In this document: piece by piece, positions 60,784 through 64,000 of the stretch
How the letters are laid out: every line of letters starts with the position of its first letter
Numbering within the stretch: position 1 is the stretch's first letter
NCBI RefSeq assembly: GCF_000023445.1
Contig: NC_012881.1
Location: forward strand, 563,501-627,500
Direction: 5' to 3'
Length of the DNA: 64,000 nt
Source of the DNA: Maridesulfovibrio salexigens DSM 2638
GTDB taxonomy: Bacteria > Desulfobacterota > Desulfovibrionia > Desulfovibrionales > Desulfovibrionaceae
Position numbers and translations under genes: made by a program
The notes under the pieces: generated by a model
What the model was told of the DNA's origin: nothing
Database searches by the model: none
Seen by the model: the letters and a program-made list of their open reading frames with translations, nothing else

Positions 60784-61989
60784 CTAAGCCGGTTTACGGC
60801 AGACCATGAAGGTATTCTGCCCTTTAGGATCATCAGGGAAGACAATGCGTCCCTGTTTTATGCCTGTGGTCTGCATGATTTCAAAATGTTCGGAACAAAG
60901 CCCGCTGATTTCCTGCAGTGAAAATTCATGCAGATGCTGGGAATTCACCGGAATATGTCCGAGGCTGTTCTGAGGAGTACTCAGGATTAGCAAGCCGCCC
61001 GGTTTGAGCACCCGTTCCATTTCCTTGAAGAAAGGCGCGGGGTTGACGTGCTCCACTGTTTCAAAGCTGGTTACTGCGTCAAAGGAACCGTCTTCAAAGC
61101 TGAGCGAGGTCGCATCCCCGGTCTGGAAGGTGATGTTATCGAAATACTTGCCGGATGAAGCCAGACGCACGGTTTCAATGTCGAGGTCGGCGGCGATTAC
61201 TTTTTCAGCTTTGGCTGCCAGCATCCTTGCCCCGTATCCGGGGCCGCAGGCACAATCAAGAACCTGCGCCTCGGGACTGATGTAGTCTAAGGCCAGTTCA
61301 TAATGAAAGCTGAGCTGGTCTCCGGAGCTTATCGGTGTGTGCTGACCGACATTCATGTTCCCGGCTATATATACCTGTTCTGCGGTTTCGCGGCATTCTT
61401 TGAGCCACTGTTCGCTCACGGCAGGTCCGGCTACGCGGGCACACTTGAATTCTTCAGCTTCATTGAACATGAAGAATTTTGGATGGATACAATACGGCGC
61501 GCAGTTGGGCCGTTCCCCAAGAAGGGAGTGTGCTTTTTTTAGTGCCCCCAGCCTGTAGATATCTGAGGTAAGTTGAATGGGGAAGTCGTCTTCGGTCTTG
61601 ACGCAGTCCAGTCCTTCTTTTTCAGCCTGTTCGAGCATGGTCCGTGCGTGTCCGGGCAGCCAGCCGAAGTGCAGCCCATCCACCCTGATGAACAGGCTTT
61701 GTTCATCAATATCTTCAAGGGCCGCGATCATGCGTTCCAGCGGGCTGTCGTCCTGCCCGTAAAAAACGGAAATTTTATGCTCCGGGAACATGGCCGGAAT
61801 TTCATCCAGTTTGCCGCCACGGTCAAACTCCGGTGCAATGATTCGAATATCCGCTGCGGGAAATTCCTTTAGTGCGCTTTCAACAGTCAGGGCCACTACC
61901 GGGCGTCCGTCTACATCGTTCATGCACCAGTCAGGTGCGCCGCTCCAAGCTCTTGATGCTGCCTGTACCAGAATAATCGGAGTATCCAT
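60784..61989 (-). CDS. Fused nucleotidyltransferase-like domain and class I methyltransferase
   Basis: 401 residues. Residues about 1-200 look like a degenerate NeuA/SpsF-type cytidylyltransferase (opening IILVQAASRAW, then DVDGRPVVALTVESA, RVDGLHFGW), but the usual glycine-rich signature is altered. Residues about 225-400 are a class I methyltransferase: VLDCACGPGYGARML, TSFETVEHV, LKPGGLLILSTP. The two functions on one chain suggest activation and methylation of the same sugar, or a regulatory domain. It overlaps the upstream gene by one base (TGATG). Confidence 0.8.
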   Translation of the reverse strand: MDTPIILVQAASRAWSGAPDWCMNDVDGRPVVALTVESALKEFPAADIRIIAPEFDRGGKLDEIPAMFPEHKISVFYGQDDSPLERMIAALEDIDEQSLFIRVDGLHFGWLPGHARTMLEQAEKEGLDCVKTEDDFPIQLTSDIYRLGALKKAHSLLGERPNCAPYCIHPKFFMFNEAEEFKCARVAGPAVSEQWLKECRETAEQVYIAGNMNVGQHTPISSGDQLSFHYELALDYISPEAQVLDCACGPGYGARMLAAKAEKVIAADLDIETVRLASSGKYFDNITFQTGDATSLSFEDGSFDAVTSFETVEHVNPAPFFKEMERVLKPGGLLILSTPQNSLGHIPVNSQHLHEFSLQEISGLCSEHFEIMQTTGIKQGRIVFPDDPKGQNTFMVCRKPA

Positions 61990-63533
61990 CAGCTGTCCTT
62001 CGAGTTAAAGAGTTTGTCCGCGTGTTTTTTCAGGAAATATGAACTGATCGGGGTTTCAAACCGGGTGTTGTAGTTTGAAACTTTCAGGTAAGAACGGTAG
62101 TGCTGCTGCAGCCTTGTCTCGGCAGCAGTAGTTTTCCATTCTCCGTTCATCCGCAGATGCATTTCCTTAATAGCTTCCAGCAGTTCGTCTTCTGTATTGT
62201 CAATAACCGTAAAATCGGAATCTGCAAAGTTTTCAATGGGACATTTACTGATTCCGGCGTTGATTATTTCAGGAATGCTTAAAATTCGTCCTGATGATTC
62301 TGAGCGAATGAGTTTGAAGAGGGCGAGATCTTCAGGCGAGCAATATTCGATAACTTCCAGACGGACCACGTTGATACGCAGGCATGGGATACGGAAGGTG
62401 TTTGCCACATGCATGGGGCCGCTTTGTGCTCCTGCGAAAAAATAGCAGGTAGCAGGCAGGTAAACGTCCATGAAATCATTTTGCTTACCGCTGCTTGCAT
62501 AATCCGCAAAATTGGGATGTTCTATTTTAAGCGGTTCCTGCACAATGGAGCCGATTCTGATAACGTTGTAGCCGAGCCGCAGCAGTTCTTCAGCTCCTGC
62601 TTTCAGGGTAGAAATATCCATGTTGCGGGGTTCCTGCATATCCCCGTCACTTTCGGGCATGGTCTGGTACAGGAAGGCGGAGTCCCTGCCCAGCAGACAG
62701 ACATGTGGACGATCTGGATCGAGCCCGAGAGTGGCAATTTCCTGTCTGCCTCGTTCTTTTTCCGCTGAAGTGAAACTTACATGTGTATCGGTTTGTTGGA
62801 TCAGGCATTCGTAATCCCGGCCAAGAGAGATTTTCCGTGTGTTCAGTTTAAGGGCGTGCTTATCCGTGAGGTTGAAGAAATTTACAGCTTCCAGCAGGTA
62901 CCGGAAGTTTTTGTTGATATGCATTTTGCGGGAGAAAAGCTTACCAAGTGTCTGGTTAGCAACTTGCCCATCCTTAAAGTAGAAAAGGTCAAGGTAACCG
63001 TCATGGCGGCCCAGCTCTTTTTCAGAGAGGTAGAGTTCGCAATCAAGGGCCAGATGCCCTAGTCTGGAAGAGTAGATTTCGCCTATCCGCACAGGCTTGA
63101 AAATGGATACAGCTTTAATCAACAGGGCAATTGCGCCGAGACCTGCCCATTTGCAAATCTCTTTGATTGGTCCGTGTTTTAGATCCGAATCAGCTGCGAA
63201 GAGTTCATTTCTGATACAGGTTTGAATGCGCAGATTGTAGAAATTTGCGTAAAATAAAACCGCGCGGACCACGTTGTCATGATCGTATGTCATGCCGCAG
63301 ACAATGACGGTTTCATGAGGCCTGAAGCTGATGATTGTTCTCAGTAACGGCAGGAAAAAGGGGTGGAATGCTCCAGAGAAATAAGTGGTCTTTTCATCAT
63401 TAAAAGCACCTCGGTCCCGCTCGGGAAGCAGTAGCTGAACTTCCGTTTTGTTGCGGTCCACGCTGTTAAGGAAGTTTTCGATATGGCACTGCTGTGCAGT
63501 GCCGATTATGAGCAGACGTTTCCGGTCAGCCAT
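61989..63533 (-). CDS. TIGR04372-like putative glycosyltransferase
   Basis: 514 residues. The C-terminal region CLLGRDSAFLYQ, YNVIRIGS, MDVYLPATCYFFAGAQSGPMHVANTF resembles the TIGR04372 glycosyltransferase family (recognised from memory). The N-terminal 200 residues contain a motif LLIIGTAQQCH. No signal peptide. It lies between the transketolase subunit gene and the nucleotidyltransferase fusion gene. Donor and acceptor unknown. Confidence 0.75.
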   Translation of the reverse strand: MADRKRLLIIGTAQQCHIENFLNSVDRNKTEVQLLLPERDRGAFNDEKTTYFSGAFHPFFLPLLRTIISFRPHETVIVCGMTYDHDNVVRAVLFYANFYNLRIQTCIRNELFAADSDLKHGPIKEICKWAGLGAIALLIKAVSIFKPVRIGEIYSSRLGHLALDCELYLSEKELGRHDGYLDLFYFKDGQVANQTLGKLFSRKMHINKNFRYLLEAVNFFNLTDKHALKLNTRKISLGRDYECLIQQTDTHVSFTSAEKERGRQEIATLGLDPDRPHVCLLGRDSAFLYQTMPESDGDMQEPRNMDISTLKAGAEELLRLGYNVIRIGSIVQEPLKIEHPNFADYASSGKQNDFMDVYLPATCYFFAGAQSGPMHVANTFRIPCLRINVVRLEVIEYCSPEDLALFKLIRSESSGRILSIPEIINAGISKCPIENFADSDFTVIDNTEDELLEAIKEMHLRMNGEWKTTAAETRLQQHYRSYLKVSNYNTRFETPISSYFLKKHADKLFNSKDS

Positions 63534-63540
63534 TGTGCTC

Positions 63541-64000
63541 CTATTTCCGTTTCAGGACCCGGCGTACAGCATTCGCAATATCCTCGGGCATGAGGCCGTA
63601 TTCACGGGCAAGGTCTTCCGGCTCTCCGGAGCTGCCGAAAATATCATCAATTGCTACTCGTTCCACCGGAACCGGATGGTTTTCGCAGACTATCTCCATA
63701 ACAGCACCGCCAAGGCCGCCGTACTTGTTGTGGTCTTCGCAGGTCACAATGGCTCCGGTTTCCTGTGCAGCCTTAATGACTGCTTCTTCATCCATCGGTT
63801 TGAGCCAGCTCATGTTTAATACGCGGCAGAAGATACCTTCTTCGGACAGTTTTTGTGCTGCCTGTACTGCCCGATGGACCATAACGCCTACAGCCATGAT
63901 GGTGCAGTCTTCGCCTTCTACCAGCACTTGTGCTTTGCCCGGTTCAAATTTTGTGTTCGCATCAAATACCTCTGGCAGCGGGCTGCGTCCGGTGCGCAGG
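63541..64000 (-). CDS. Transketolase, C-terminal subunit, 5' end beyond the window
   Basis: The frame is open past the right edge, where RSPLPEVFDA continues the reading frame upstream of the first possible in-window start. It covers the C-terminal domain (MAVGVMVHRAV, LNMSWLKPMD, TCEDHNKYGGLGGAV). It is a second, different copy of the C-terminal transketolase chain; the first is at 44447-45367. Its N-terminal partner is expected just outside. It is the most upstream visible gene of the second glycan operon. Confidence 0.88.
   Translation of the reverse strand, partial: LRTGRSPLPEVFDANTKFEPGKAQVLVEGEDCTIMAVGVMVHRAVQAAQKLSEEGIFCRVLNMSWLKPMDEEAVIKAAQETGAIVTCEDHNKYGGLGGAVMEIVCENHPVPVERVAIDDIFGSSGEPEDLAREYGLMPEDIANAVRRVLKRK

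Overview
The window reads as chromosome of a Desulfovibrio/Maridesulfovibrio-type sulfate-reducing bacterium. This is inferred from the mix of a tungsten/molybdenum aldehyde:ferredoxin oxidoreductase beside a sigma-54 activator, many PAS sensor kinases, a large radical-SAM-rich glycan region and a moderate GC content. It was not established by any search. Nearly all of the DNA is coding. No tRNA, rRNA, CRISPR array or insertion sequence was found.

Left end (1-8250): the 3' part of an adenine deaminase gene converges, with overlapping stop codons, on an aldehyde:ferredoxin oxidoreductase gene. A divergent GAF/AAA+/Fis sigma-54 activator follows, with a near-consensus -24/-12 element right at its start codon. 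Next come an exported protein of unknown function and a 605-residue protein with eleven exact 26-residue RTX-like repeats, preceded by a good sigma-28 (flagellar-type) promoter match.

8250-27475 is the most striking block: a tightly packed minus-strand operon of about 20 genes for a type II fatty-acid/polyketide-like lipid pathway. It has three complete ketosynthases, a short chain-length-factor-like ketosynthase, two acyl carrier proteins, a ketoreductase, two hot-dog dehydratases, a thioesterase and an AMP ligase. It also has two acyltransferases, a glycosyltransferase and an export set (MMPL pump, LolA-like carrier, two lipoproteins). The core looks like an aryl polyene cluster. However, it also has a B12-binding radical SAM enzyme, a SPASM radical SAM enzyme and a phytoene-desaturase-like flavoenzyme, and no ammonia lyase. 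That combination recalls the clusters proposed for anammox ladderane lipids. An intrinsic terminator at the first carrier-protein stop codon may set the ratio of early to late genes.

27549-40510 is a signalling and transport stretch: a small lipoprotein too short for usual gene calls, a diguanylate cyclase, two PAS histidine kinases, an RND efflux pair without an outer-membrane channel, a cupin, an aldo/keto reductase with a divergent LysR regulator, and two tiny membrane-anchored proteins.

40520-64000 is a surface-glycan or glycoconjugate region. A 14-gene minus-strand operon (52897 to 40520) combines heptose-type enzymes (SIS isomerase, a kinase/nucleotidyltransferase in reversed domain order), a short NeuB-like synthase, a split transketolase, a deoxyhypusine-synthase-like protein, two radical SAM enzymes, a kinase, a HAD phosphatase, three methyltransferase-like proteins and a sugar reductase. 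A divergent GDP-mannose gene (manC) separates it from a second operon entering from the right edge. That operon has a second transketolase subunit, a TIGR04372-like glycosyltransferase, a nucleotidyltransferase-methyltransferase fusion, an ATP-grasp ligase, a GH57-like protein, a sialidase-like BNR protein and a GT2 glycosyltransferase. Together they suggest synthesis of an unusual higher-carbon sugar; the sugar itself cannot be read from the sequence.
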